Origin: Atrina japonica
Taxonomy: Eukaryota; Mollusca; Bivalvia; Pterioida; Pinnidae
DNA length: 64,000 nucleotides
Assembly: GCA_030159075.1 (NCBI GenBank)
Contig: BROG01000025.1
Location: 1,001,501 to 1,065,500 of the forward strand
Direction: 5' to 3'
The notes beneath the pieces were generated by a model. That model did no database searches and was not told where the DNA came from. It worked only from the letters and a program-made list of their open reading frames with translations. Every line of letters starts with the position of its first letter. Position 1 is the stretch's first letter. Of this stretch, positions 35,336 through 47,057 are shown piece after piece. The position numbers and the translations under genes were made by a program.

Positions 35336-37503
35336 TAAATTGTATTGTACACTGACAAACAAAACAGCAGTACAAATAACATATGCTTCCAAGTCTGATA
35401 AGGATGCATTGTGTCAGGTATGGGCTCTGTACACAGTAAAGATAAAATAGATATAAATAAATGTAGCCACAGGCACGCAACATGTACATTGATAAAAGTT
35501 AAGTGTTCCCCTTTTTATATAAAAACTTTGGCTTTTGCCAAAACCTAACTTTCCAGACAATGTATTCCCTCCTGAAATAATGTGTGTCCTTTTAAGAATA
35601 AGATATATTCCCAAGATGTACGCTAATGATATGTGTGATAAATATTCAAAACTTCTACAAAATCAACGCTCTAACTGGATAATTACTACCAAAAATAAAC
35701 TCTCAAAATGTTGTGTAAAAACAGGTGTATGGTTTCAATATGTAAATATGACAAATTCGGAGGTTTGCAAATAATTAATACATACACCTGGCCTATTTGT
35801 AATTACTAATTTGTCATGTTAGACTTGAGGTTTGTAAACACAGCCAAAGTGTGACATTATGTCGGTATCATTTTACAAGTACACTTGACATTACAGTGTT
35901 AACTGGAAGTATATGTAGAAGGATAAGAACGAACACACACATGCATGTACGCATGCACGCACATACACAACTGTTACCAATACAATTATGAATTTTTTTA
36001 TTCAAATGTGACCTTGACATTCATACAGTTCACATGTGACCTTGATATTATCAATACCACAACAGTAGAATCACAGAATTTACTGCATGAATCCATCCAG
36101 AAGATTGAGCCCTGTACTTTTAGAAAATCTTCAAAATTTCTGCCATTTCATGACAATAGTTTAAAACAATCAACAGAACAGCCTGTATTACCTACTTTTT
36201 TGTCATGTGACCAATCATATGAATGTAAACCTGTTTACCGTATGCAAATTTAATATACAGAACCTTTTTCACATGGTTAAAGATATTGGACATAATATAA
36301 AATTTGAAGGGGTTGTGTCAAAGATTAATATTGAATTGAGCAGAAATGTTTCATTCTATCGGACAGATATGTTAACAGGACCAAGAGCCATTTTAGAAGC
36401 ACATTGTAGCATCTTGGGAATAAGGAAACTGTTTGACAGAATTTGAGTTTTAAATGTCAATCCGATTTAGGTCCGAATATATGCTTTATATCGGAGCAAA
36501 GTCTAGTTTCCGAGATTTGTGGTGTTGAAAGTGTCATTTTGATCTAACAATTGTGTTTATTCCATAACGAAAAATTAGCGTCACAGATCTAGGTGGCAAC
36601 TTTATGTTCCATATAAGTTGTGTTTATATATTTTTCAAAGGTTTGAAATCAAACCATATCATCGATTCTAAAATGAGGTCTTGTGTAGGACAATTCCGTC
36701 GGGCATCAAATGTTACAATAAATATGTTATTCAATTTTATTCATTTCATTATGTTGCGAAGTAGTTACGTTATCACCTTACTTAGAAACAGCGTCCTCGG
36801 AAAAAGTCGGTACCTAACTAATTATAGGCCCAATTGCCTTTTGGGTATTTTTATCATATCATTTAAATGTATTATGTAAAACTTAAGATCACTTATCACA
36901 TGTTACATCAAATTCACCCTTTAAACAGAATATACAATATTTTATTTTAGAAGGCAAATGAATAACCTCTGCTCCTCTTTTAAGCCTACATTAAATCTTG
37001 CGAGACCATTAATGTCATGAAAGGCGTAACCAAGCAGAGTTGTTTTGTCCATTAACAAGTATTTCACAAAAGGCCAAAGTTATCTAAATCATTTTACAAT
37101 TTTGGCTTTCTGAAACGGCCCCTATACCGTTCAAAATTTATCACCGCTATTCAATTTAGTAACTAAAAACTAAACACGTCGGAATAGTGGTGAATTTCGA
37201 CCCGTATTTTACATTAAGTTTTACAGACAAAAATCTCTGGACCAAAAATTTTGAAAATTGCGTGTGTGTTATGTAATATATCTAAAAATACTTTGATGTA
37301 CATGTAAGTTATTAGTACACATGGTTTTTATTTTCCTCAAAAATTCTATTTTTCTCTGTCCTACATGTATATGTAAACAAACACACTATACAAATGTACA
37401 TGTACTTATATGTAGTTAAAAGGTCAGAGGTTATAAATGGCCTCACGTTGAAAAGACACCTTCAACTGAATGTATTGTGTTAGTAACACAAGATTTTACT
37501 CAC
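35336..37503. other. Intron, no recognised feature
   Basis: 2.2 kb of the intron between exons 37504-37577 and 25295-25381. Several short frames but no splice-bounded or family-recognisable coding. Confidence 0.5.
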
Positions 37504-37577
37504 CTGTTGATCCGTAGGTGTAAAAGCTTCATCATCACTCTGATCGGTATGATCCTGATCGGAATCAATACTAACAC
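37504..37577 (-). CDS. Internal exon of abLIM/dematin-like gene (second seen)
   Basis: A 74-bp exon with acceptor TTTTACAG before 37577 and donor GTGAGT after 37504. It enters in phase 1, matching the exit of the 40634-41083 exon, and leaves in phase 0. The peptide is acidic: VSIDSDQDHTDQSDDEAF followed by TPTDQQ. It is probably a disordered linker with casein-kinase-2-like acidic serines. The phase match, the good splice sites and the lack of stops support a real exon; no family signature is visible within it. Confidence 0.8.
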
Positions 37578-38831
37578 CTGTAAAATTCAAAATAATTGTG
37601 AAGTCATTCGATACATGTATTTATAAACCTATGTCATCAAATAAACGATACTGATAGTGTTTACCAGATTCTCTTTATGTATGCTTATGTGCTGTGTTTG
37701 ATTTTTTCTGCCAATGTAAGATCTTAATCCAACACGCATATCTACTGTAAATGTGGAAATTTATGGGTGGGGGTAATGGGACCGATTCATGTACCATGTG
37801 ATAACCGATAATGTTTATGCGGCACTAGTATCTTCAATGGTGATGGGATGTAACTCTACGTAATCTTATCGCTGAAATGTCGTTAGCATGGATTATCGTC
37901 TTCTAACGTCACAATAGTCCCGCACAAACGTTATGGATATCACATAATAGATGATAGTAGTCCCATTTACACTATTACACAATCAATAAAGAATTTTTTG
38001 TGTAAATCATTTAATATAGGACTGCTCAAACTTACTAGGTTGTGGCATTGGGTAAAAAACCTGGCATGTATGGTTTGCATAAGAAAATTGTGTTATTCAC
38101 AACACACAGTTTACAGTATTTTCTTCCCCACCCTTTAAGCTTTAAGTTTCATTGCTCTTCATTTTTTTAAACTGTACGATTGGATTGCTTAATAGCTGTT
38201 AATAAAATTTACTTGTTCAATGTTCTTAATAGATTTTGATAATATTTTCATGTCTTTTTATGCCCTAGGTCAATTTTGTACCACATCATAGTCTGTCTCC
38301 ACACAAACTGTATACCTGAAAGTTTTGCTCCCATTTAATTTTTACATTTTTTGCCTTTAAATAAGGGGGCAAATTTAAAAATGAAAACAAAATTTTCCAG
38401 CTAAATACTAACTGAAGCAAAGACATTCATGCCATCCGTGACATTATGGTGATTTATGGCGAAAATAACCAGTATACAGTAATACCTTCACCATCCTTGA
38501 CTTTCATCTTGTGATGATTCCTGGACTGGACAAAGCTTTTTCATTGACAACAACAAAGTTTACTGGCACTTAAGAATGCCACATTCAACAATTTAAATTT
38601 TTATGATGGCAACCTCTGTTAAGGAATGAAGAAATCATCTTACATCTAATTCATATAAGGGGAAAAACACACCAACTTTCAAACAAAGCGGTGCCCAGCA
38701 CCATAAAACATTTTTAAGTCTAAAAATTTTACTAAACTTAGGCTTATCCTGAAACCTGACTGGTTGAGCAGGGATATTGAGAATATTCTCAAGAGTTTTA
38801 GGATGTCAGGCCCTGGTCTACATTTGTAAAT
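37578..38831. other. Intron, no recognised feature
   Basis: A 22-bp exon-like piece on the minus strand near 38500 has splice-like edges but introduces a stop in the required phase 1. Confidence 0.5.
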
Positions 38832-39062
38832 GTCAGACATTTTGAAATTAAAATAAAATTAGTGGTCATCCAGACCAGTGAATAAAGGAATTTCTCTGGT
38901 GAAAGGAAATTTTTTTTACTGGTCTGTATATATATACACAATTGAAATGAATTGGAAAATTACTGGTCATTTGGACCAGTTATCAGATAGATTTCACCAG
39001 ACTTTTGTAAAATTCACTGGTTTTTCTGGTAAGACCAATAAATTTCAAAAACTCTGACATGT
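38832..39062 (-). repeat. Dispersed repeat with TGGTCWNNNGACCAGT motifs, minus copy
   Basis: Begins CAGACATTTTGAAATTA and ends TTCAAAAACTCTGACATG. It contains ACTGGTCTGTATATATATAC at its centre. Plus-strand copies lie at 41266-41600 and 53924-54105. Subterminal CACTGGT/ACCAGTG repeats suggest a foldback element. Confidence 0.75.
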
Positions 39063-39157
39063 AGATCTACATTGTACATGTACATAGTAGTGTATGAGAC
39101 TGTTATCATCCCAGCGAGTTACACTGTAGACAATCAAGGGCTGTGACCATTCGTTAA

Positions 39158-39530
39158 GGGGGCATTACCTGTACTTACCAAAAAAACTTTATTTTGATTC
39201 TTGTCTTCTTTTATTACTTGTTCTTGATGTACAATACGAAATAATAGCTATATACAGGCATACAAAATCTGATATTCCTATATATTTTGGTCAGGTCCAG
39301 TGTGGTATTCATATACAAATAGTAAGGTTTGAGTACATCAATTGCAAGTGAAAAAGTGCCAAACCTGGGTTTCTGAATCAATTATCACCAAATATATAGG
39401 AATTTAAGAATTTTATGCCTATGTATCTCTTTTTATTTTGTTATTGTGTGTTAATCTAAGTAGATAAAAAGGAAGAAAAAAAACAAAACGAAGAAACAAA
39501 TTTTGTAAAAAAACCACAGCTAATGCCCCT
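39158..39530. mobile_element. Foldback/TIR element with TTAA flanks (373 bp)
   Basis: GGGGGCATTACC at the left; TAATGCCCCT at the right; TTAA on both sides (39154-39157, 39531-39534). Inner arms also pair: ACAGGCATACAAAATC ... TTCCTATATATTTTGGT with ACCAAATATATAGGAA ... TTATGCCTATG. Nearly the whole element can fold. A partial copy is at 4393-4640. Confidence 0.75.
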
Positions 39531-39534
39531 TTAA

Positions 39535-40180
39535 TAAACACATGAGTTTTGGCTAAACATCACTTTTTAAAGAAGGTATTGGATGTCAATTTTTACTATT
39601 TCATGTACATGTAAGTGATAGTTGTTCCATACAAAGAATAATGTTTACAATATAATATTGATTTATATCTTTTTGCCATGTTGTGTATTTATCTATCATT
39701 CGGACCTGATGCGTAAAGATGAAACATTATGAAATAAACGCTGAATACAGGTATACATGTAGATATATATTTTTTAAAGAGTGTGACATATGTTCGTATA
39801 CTTTATTTATAGATATTTAAGTTTATACAAACATTGTATGTGTGTTTACCTTGTCTATGCAAAATTCCTGAATAAATTATCATAAAAGATATCTGCTCAA
39901 CATGCAACTTCTTACAGCAAACTACTAAGGGTAATCTACTAGAGATGTTTAGGCCAATTGGGGATAAAATGAGGTCCTGAAAATTAGGTTATGTTTTGAA
40001 AATAACATTTTTGTTAGAAGAAAGTAACCAAAACACTGGACAATTTAAAGTACCATCAGAAAGTTATAATAATAAGGGATCATAGGAATGTCTGTATCTT
40101 ACAACAATTGCATTCAACATTGTAATAATTTGCATCAGCAAGTTGTCTGAAAGTACAGGTACACAGTAAAATCAATATAA
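39535..40180. other. Intron, no recognised feature
   Basis: No gene or repeat recognised. Confidence 0.5.
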
Positions 40181-40224
40181 CCTGGCATGAAACCTCTCCT
40201 GACCTAGACGAGTTAAAAATTTTA

Positions 40225-40283
<59 letters not shown>

Positions 40284-40460
40284 CCCCCCGTAACAAAGAA
40301 CGAGATAAAAATTACACTGGTTAGAGTAATCGTTCCTACTTGTTATCATATCTACGAGTTTTGGTGAGGAATTAAACATTTCCGTAGAAAGCTTGTCATA
40401 AGTGAAAAGTGAGTACAATCATTTGTATGTACTCTACCTCACCAAGTTATCTTATAAATA
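40181..40460 (+). repeat. Dispersed repeat AACCTGGYAGGGT, copy 2, with C55 insertion
   Basis: AACCTGGCATGAAACC, GACCTAGACGAGTTAAAA, then an uninterrupted C run at 40227-40281. It resumes with AAATTACACTGGTTAGAGTA, TTACTTGTTATCATATC-type sequence and GGTGAGGAATTAAACATT. Other copies are 3571-3818 and 51885-52441. The C run replaces the segment between AAGTTTAAATTTAAG and AAAATTACA of the other copies. Confidence 0.65.
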
Positions 40461-40633
40461 TGTGTACTTTTGTTTTGATTGTTTGTAGTTTATTTTATTT
40501 CATCTATTTACTAACTTATCTATCTTTTTATTTATTTATTCTTATAATATTTATTGGTTTTGTTTTGGAATTTTTTTTAGGTAAAGGGGGGGGGGCTAAG
40601 ACTAAATGTATTGAGGTCAAAGGATGAACTTAC

Positions 40634-41083
40634 TCAAAGGAACTTGTCCAGTGCTAATAATGCCATTTGGTGCGGGTGTAGATGTAGCTTGAGGTGCATA
40701 GTTCACAATTTCATTTACAGATCTTGGTGTAAATGGTTCCTTCACTGGTTCTTTGCCACTCATTTTAGAGGGTGTCCTGGGACTTGACTTTTCTAACACA
40801 TATGAGGGGACATTTTCTTTTTGATCATAGTCCATAAGTTGTTCAGACTGAGATTCTTTTTCAGAGCTAGCAGAAGCCAGAGACTGGGATGCACTGGATG
40901 CCGTAATGGGGTTCTCCTTTCCACCCTCTCCTCCTCTATCTTCTACACTTGATGAACCTGACAAAGGCGGTGATCTCTCAAAGCTTGCAGATCTAGCTGA
41001 ATGATGACCTGATCGTTTTGGTGATTTCCTAGGTGACGGAGCAGGCTCACCATCAGAGTCTTTGTGTTTTGTGGATTTTTGAC
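40634..41083 (-). CDS. Internal exon of abLIM/dematin-like gene (first exon seen in transcript order)
   Basis: A 450-bp internal exon on the minus strand. The acceptor reads ...ATTTCAG before position 41083 and the donor after 40634 reads GTAAGT, a perfect consensus. It enters and leaves in phase 1, so it is symmetric, and is open for about 150 codons. The peptide is disordered and rich in Ser, Pro, Lys and Glu: RSASFERSPPLSGSSS near residues 28-43, two KEN triplets, and many SP/TP sites (SPRKSP, SSPRTPS, FTPRS) that could be proline-directed phosphorylation sites. No folded domain is visible. The last codon is completed by the exon at 37577, giving PLS-VSIDSD. Codon use and GC are clearly higher than in the flanking DNA. 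That this is a real exon is very likely. Assignment to the abLIM/dematin family rests on the downstream exons, not on this one. Confidence 0.85.
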
Positions 41084-41265
41084 CTGAAATAAATATGGAG
41101 TGATTAAAAATGACAATTAATCTAAGGTCAACCAATATTCTAAATCACAAAATAAAAAATTGCCCAAGTCCAAAATGGGGCCTTTAAAAAAAAAAGTACA
41201 GGACTACATGTAATTCAGCAGACACAGCATGAGCTTGGGGTCATTATGGAACATATATCAAAGTT

Positions 41266-41600
<335 letters not shown>

Positions 41601-41710
41601 TGATAAACATACATGTAAGCTCCTTCAATTGCACAGAGGTAAGTTAAAAACAACAATGGATTACAAAACCATATGCAAGTTATTTACCCTCAATGGCCTA
41701 AATACATATA

Positions 41711-41775
41711 CACATTTGGACTGGTCTAAGTACTAATAGAAGAGTCCATTGTTTATCAGTGGTTGATGAACTCAA
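41711..41775 (+). repeat. Dispersed ACATTTGGAC repeat
   Basis: CACATTTGGACTGGTCTAAG ... TTATCAGTGGTTGATGAACTC; see 3001-3068. Confidence 0.7.
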
Positions 41776-43084
41776 AAGTATGCATTTCTCTTGAGTTCTG
41801 AATGTTATGGTCAAAGTAAAAAAAACACTTTTTTATGGGAGAGGGGTGTTTCTGTTTCACTTACATGTAAATATGGTGCAAAAATCCCACAAATGTACTC
41901 ATAGTTGATGGGGGTATTCTTTTGAAAAAAATTATGGATATGTGCCAAAGTTAGCTACATTTTTGTGTACATATAACACAATGATAAGGATACCCATTAT
42001 ACCATATCAAATTGAAAATTCCTTCATGTTCATCATGCATCCTGAAACCAATTAGTTGTTCCCTTGGTAACCCAGATGTACATGTATCCTTTATTGTCAT
42101 AATTTTTCTAAAGATTTCCTGGACCTCAAGATAATGATGTTATTAGATGTCAAAATGTATATTATAAAAGGATGCTGAATTGACCAAGATCTCAATTGCT
42201 ATATTGTATCTACACGTACATGTATTACTAGTACAGCCGCTTGTTGTAATTGTGCACATTGTAATGGTGTGCGCTCTATAAATTACGTTATTTCCGTAAA
42301 TAAAGCATCATCCCAGTGTCTAATAAAGTTCAGATTCTGTCTATTCAAGGATCAGAAAAAGTAAATCCTTTTGAAATCAAACAAAAATAATTATTGTTTA
42401 TGCTAAAATCAATGACATTAAGCCAAGGCCCCAGAATTCCCACACTATATATTATTACTCGATGTCAACAGTGGCACAAGTCTGCAACATAAACTCTGCC
42501 CACTGTCAATCACAATAAACAAAATCTCCCAACCCATGCTTGAGCTGTTCGTAAAGTACATAGACTGTCTTAAACAATGCTTAACACACAAACATGATGA
42601 AAAAACAGAGCAAGGTAAAACCTATAGAGTAATTGTTGAAAGTGCGCACATCTACAAAAAGATGGTGAACACTCACTGAACACAGGGGTGGGTTTGTTTT
42701 TGATCTTAGCTACAGTTTATTTATTACTGAATAAAACGTTTTGTTATTGTTACTCTTTTGTATGATGTTTGATGTAGTCAATCAATGCTTTGAATTAATG
42801 TTTATTTATATTGACCGCTTGACCAAATTCGTCTTATATTAGGTGCGCACAATTACAACACACCATCATATCAGGTTGTAGACTAATGCAAACTTGCAAC
42901 AACTCCATTAACATGTGCACTGTTAAGCTGACAGCATACTCATACAATGTACTACTAGACCTACTGAAATATTGAGGCTATATATAATCATCTTGAATAC
43001 TGTATTCCTGGAAATTTTTGTTCCTGTTGTTCCATTTTCGCCGTAACATGAGAGGGTGAGAAAGGGCGAAAATGGGGGAAATTA
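41776..43084. other. Region upstream of the first seen exon, no recognised feature
   Basis: 1.3 kb intronic or flanking DNA on the gene's 5' side; no exon with a phase 1 exit was found. Confidence 0.5.
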
Positions 43085-43225
43085 CTATTGTTGTTGTACA
43101 GTTGTTGTATTGTTGTTTTAACGTCCCACTCAATAATCACCAAATACCGGTGAAATCGAAGGTCTTCAAACTTTGGCCTATGCTCAGTACTTATGGCCAT
43201 TGACCTCACCCGTACAAATCTATTA
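43085..43225 (-). mobile_element. 3' fragment of SINE family A
   Basis: TTGTTGTTTTAACGTCCCAC, CACCAAATACCGGTGAA and TTTGGCCTATGCTCAGTACT match the body of the full copies at 50805-51092 and 56491-56774. The tRNA head is absent. Confidence 0.75.
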
Positions 43226-43544
43226 TGGGTCTGAAGTACATGTACATTGCACATCAGTAACAAACCCCATAATGAACTTATCACACCTAGAACTTATATT
43301 TACATGTAGCTGAAAATATAAGTTGAACACAAATATTTTTAAATCAGACACAAAAATTTTGAAATGACCCCCATAACTGATCCAGGATGTTACGTCATTA
43401 TGTATCGATTACTATTGGATTTTTTTTTATAAAAGCTTTTTTAGCAGAATCCACACAATCATGTATTTCCGTGCTTTCATGTTTTGTAAGTTCTTTTGAC
43501 CATTTCATATTTGATTAAAATCATCAGGAAAGTAACATTCAAAT

Positions 43545-43765
43545 ATAGGTGTTCCAAGGTAAAAGTGGCACATCCAGATAGGGTCCAAAACTAAAACGAT
43601 ACCAAAAATAGGTTTAAAAAAACATAATTGCCTTGCACAGACTCCATGCATTACTGAATCCCTAATACTTTTGTGACAACAAGTGGCTTGTCACCCCTGT
43701 TATGATTTGATTTAGACTCATGTTTGTAAACATGTGCCAATTTACTTTGGTAAACCTGTACATGT
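43545..43765 (-). repeat. Fragments of the CCACTTTACCTTGG dispersed repeat
   Basis: CCAAGGTAAAAGTGGCACAT at 43554 is the reverse of the family motif. A plus-oriented TTTACTTTGGTAAACCTGTA near 43742 may be another piece. Confidence 0.4.
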
Positions 43766-44291
43766 ACTTCAAGCACCTGTTTGTTATTAATGTTAACATG
43801 GAATATTTACAAAAAAAAGTATTTATTCCATGACAAAGAGCACTATTTATTAATGAGTGGGAGTATTCTTTAAACTTTAGTTTATTTGCTTCAAGAGAGT
43901 GTTTAAGCTATTTATTTGAAGGTTTAGCATGTTATTCATTACCATTTCAGTGCATATTATTTTAGTAAATTACCTCGGGCTACTACTCACCCATGCGACA
44001 GGCATAGTGCAGCGCGATTGGCTGAATCTAGTTGGAAGTGTGATAAATTACTGTATGTACATGTAGCTACATCATGTATAGGTCAGCTAACTGTACAGGT
44101 CATCTACATGTGTACATTGTACTTTGTACACATACATTTATACAAAATGTATGTATATACAGGTACACATAGAACTAGGCCTTACAGGTAAAGGATGAAT
44201 TCTGTGAGTTCAAGCACCTGTAGGGACTAAAATGAGTTTTCTTAATGTAGCGATTTTCCGGGACTTCCTACTTCTATCGTACTTACATGTA

Positions 44292-44565
44292 ATATTAAAG
44301 CGATATAAGCTGTCACAATGATGATTTTTGTCCTATGACATATTGACGAGAATATGATAAAATGTTTGTTCAAATGCATCATCAAACACGTGAAACGTTG
44401 TAAAAGATCTTCTTTTCAAAGTTATTTGTTTTATTAGAATTAAAGTTTTCCAGTACCTTAAAAAATCTGACTGTATTTCCGTATGCAATGACCTTCCAGA
44501 TTATGTCTTTCACCATATCAAATGTGCTTCTTAATTCGTTAATGGGGATCTCGTTCCTACACTAC
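44292..44565. mobile_element. Truncated GATATAAGCTGTCACAATGA TIR element
   Basis: TTAAAGCGATATAAGCTGTC, GTAAAAGATCTTCTT, TATGCAATGACC and GGGGATCTCG follow the same order as the left half of 57570-58202. The right inverted end is missing. Confidence 0.7.
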
Positions 44566-45466
44566 ACAATTTGGGTTTTAAATGTGAATTTTTGTCAAAT
44601 TTGGGAAAATGGTTTGCACATATATAAATCTAATTAAAGCAGAATCTCTTTTTTGATTGCAGAAGCATTTCAGCCTGGTTTCATTAATTTTTTGTCATTA
44701 TCAAATCATGGTCATGGTCTGTGCACCAAATTGGATTTTTTTTTTTTTCATCCACCTGTGAAAATGCATCCATTTTGCATTGGGAATGGGCCAAATATCA
44801 GCCCTATGAAACTATAGAAAAAGGCCTGTACATGTAGTTCTGCTGTAATAGAAATTTCATGTGCAATGTATTTCATGAATAGAATCAGACATAATTGTTC
44901 ATAGGATGCCTAAAACACTACTCAATCAGATCTTCATTGGTTTCATCTCCACATATTCATGGATCAGTAGGCTTAAATCAATCTTTATTCCTTAATCTTG
45001 CTACTGAATCTTTACTAGTGCATTTGTACCTAGTTTTGTTTACTAACTCTGTTCCAATCAGCTTCGTGTGACTTCTTACAAGTGCTGTTTGACAGGTAAT
45101 TACAACTACATGTACTATCAAAACTAATGGATAACTGTCAAGTGTATTGTATGACAGTTATTGTGGAGAATTTATACAATTTTGAAGTTTGGAAGAACTA
45201 TTAACATGTACAATGTTTGATTGTAAAACATTACTAAATTAGTAATCATTTACAATAACTTCATTTCTAAAGAAGCTACAGTGCTTTAAAAACTACAGGC
45301 AGGATGTATGGATAAAATTTACATCACAGTAACCTGATCATCGCATTGACATTACATAGAGTCACAAAATGTACAAAAACTTTCTAAGTTAAGGTCACTG
45401 ATGCAGGGTAGTAATGGAATCATTCCAAACTGATATACATGTACAAAATGTATGTACAGTAGAACT
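44566..45466. other. Region without recognised gene
   Basis: A weak relation of 44660-44825 (TGCATTGGGAATGGGCC) to the GGGATTTTCC elements was noted; otherwise nothing. Confidence 0.4.
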
Positions 45467-45510
45467 TTGCCTAAAGACCACCTTTCTTAGCTGACCACCT
45501 CACCTATGTA
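45467..45510. mobile_element. Left-end fragment of type 1/2 MITE
   Basis: TA-CAGTAGAACTTTGCCTAAAG followed by ACCACCTTTCTTAGCTGACC. Confidence 0.5.
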
Positions 45511-45554
45511 ACATTTGATATTCAGTGTCTTGAAAATTTGTCCATAAATATTAA

Positions 45555-45957
45555 AAATAAATGGTCACGAAGGCAGACCATATCGCTCCCCTGTATTATT
45601 GTGTAATGATCCTAGACAATGTGCAGGTGAAGTTTCATGGCTGTAGCAACAGTACTTTGCCCACAACGGACTTAAACAAAAAGCTTAACGCAGGACTATT
45701 CATATAGTAAATGATTAAGTCCAGGCAAGTTAAACATTTGGGTCAAAATTAGGCCACAGCAACCATCATCCCCTGAATTGTTGAATAATGACCCTAGAAA
45801 ATGTGCATGTGAAGTTTCATGGCTGTATCTGTAGCTGCAGTACTTTGCCCACAATGGCCTTAAACAAAAAACTTAACACAGAAAAGGGGAAGATGCTGAT
45901 GCCAACACCGAAGTAGTGACAGCAATAGTTCTTCTGTTCTTCAACCAGGCGAGCTAA
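45555..45957 (+). mobile_element. Pearl-like element with two tandem cores
   Basis: Two core copies (about 45580-45690 and 45753-45885) share GTGAAGTTTCATGGCTGTA, AGTACTTTGCCCACAA and CTTAAACAAAAARCTTAACR. It ends CTTCTGTTCTTCAACCAGGCGAGCTAA. A tandem core plus a hairpin-prone GAGCTAA end is the usual architecture of pearl-type elements; the class assignment is inference. Confidence 0.65.
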
Positions 45958-46689
45958 AAAAAAGTCAAGACTCTCACTTAATAAACCACTCTGCTAATCA
46001 GACCACTTTGAATCAGTCAACGATAGAATTTCCTTACAGCATAGACCCAGAAGTTCACTTCTCAACATGAGAATTATTTTTGTGGCTTCTCCTTATCCTC
46101 TGTGTCACCCTAGGAGTTGTACAGCACAAATTCTGTGTCGTGGTGGGAATGGATTCCCCAACAGCACACAGTGGTAATATATACAATACGTGCATGTACA
46201 TGTAGGTTTAAGCATGTACATAAAAAAAAATTTAACAAAAATATACAAAGATCTAGGAAAACTCAACTTCTGTACTATTACAAGGTATGGCAACCTAAAT
46301 AAATCTGAGATTGTAATTGTGTGTCAAAGACGCTCTTTTCATGACTTTGGTGTTTTTGTATACAGTATATATCACCAGCCGTTTCAATAGTTTTTGGAGT
46401 AGGCAATAAGTTATGTTGAGTAGTCAGCAAAGAGGTATAGCAGAACTTTGGATGTACATGTACATTTGTTATACCAGTACATATTTTGTCAATAGAAATC
46501 AGCAATTTTTTTTTCTGATTAGAGAAGAAAGTAGCCGACTACATGTACTTACATGTACATCACTCACATTTCACCAAAAAGCGCTGACAACAGAACCTGT
46601 TGACTTCTATTGAAAGCTCTGATACACTTGTTACAAATCATACATACATGTACCAGTACATACTAATAGTTTGCCATGTACATATATAC

Positions 46690-47057
46690 CAGGGATATCG
46701 ATTTTCAAGGGGGCCTCCGTGGTCGAGTGGTTAGAGCACTGCGCTTTAAATCACAAGGCCTCTCACCTCTGGTTCGAATCCCACTAGGGTCATTTCGAAT
46801 TAAGTGGGAAAGTTTGCCAGTTTTCTTGCGGAAGGTCGGTGGTCTTTACCCGGGTAACCGGGGTTTCTCCTCCACCAATAAAAACTGGATGCCATCATAT
46901 GACTGAAGGCGTAAAACAAAAAATCAAATCAAATCAAATCAAAATCGATTTTCAACACATTTTTGGGAATTTCGACTGCAATTGGGAAAAAATGCATGAT
47001 CTTGCATTGGAAATGGGGCCTTATTTTGGCCTCCTATGATAGCATGGAAAATCCCTG
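46690..47057. mobile_element. GGGATTTTCC-family hAT-like element split by a SINE
   Basis: Left CAGGGATATCGATTTTCAA; right GGAAAATCCCTG. Between them, once the SINE is removed, lies a short body with TTGCATTGGAAATGGGGCC. Relatives: 23449-23664, 32330-32478, 56864-57075. Confidence 0.6.
46709..46943 (+). mobile_element. SINE family B, full length, 12-bp target duplication
   Basis: A 235-bp tRNA-derived SINE. A box TGGTCGAGTGGTTAGAGC near 46722; B box GGTTCGAATCCC near 46773; the body GCGGAAGGTCGGTGGTC, TTACCCGGGTAACCGGGG and TTTCTCCTCCACCAATAAAA; tail (ATCAA)n. ATCGATTTTCAA is repeated exactly at 46697-46708 and 46944-46955. Transcribed, if at all, by RNA polymerase III and mobilised by a partner LINE in trans. 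The frames over it (46676-46906, 46839-47039) are not genes. Confidence 0.95.

Noticed and set aside
40080..40418. A frame encoding poly-Gly
   Set aside because: The glycine run is the 55-nt C homopolymer on the other strand inside a dispersed repeat.
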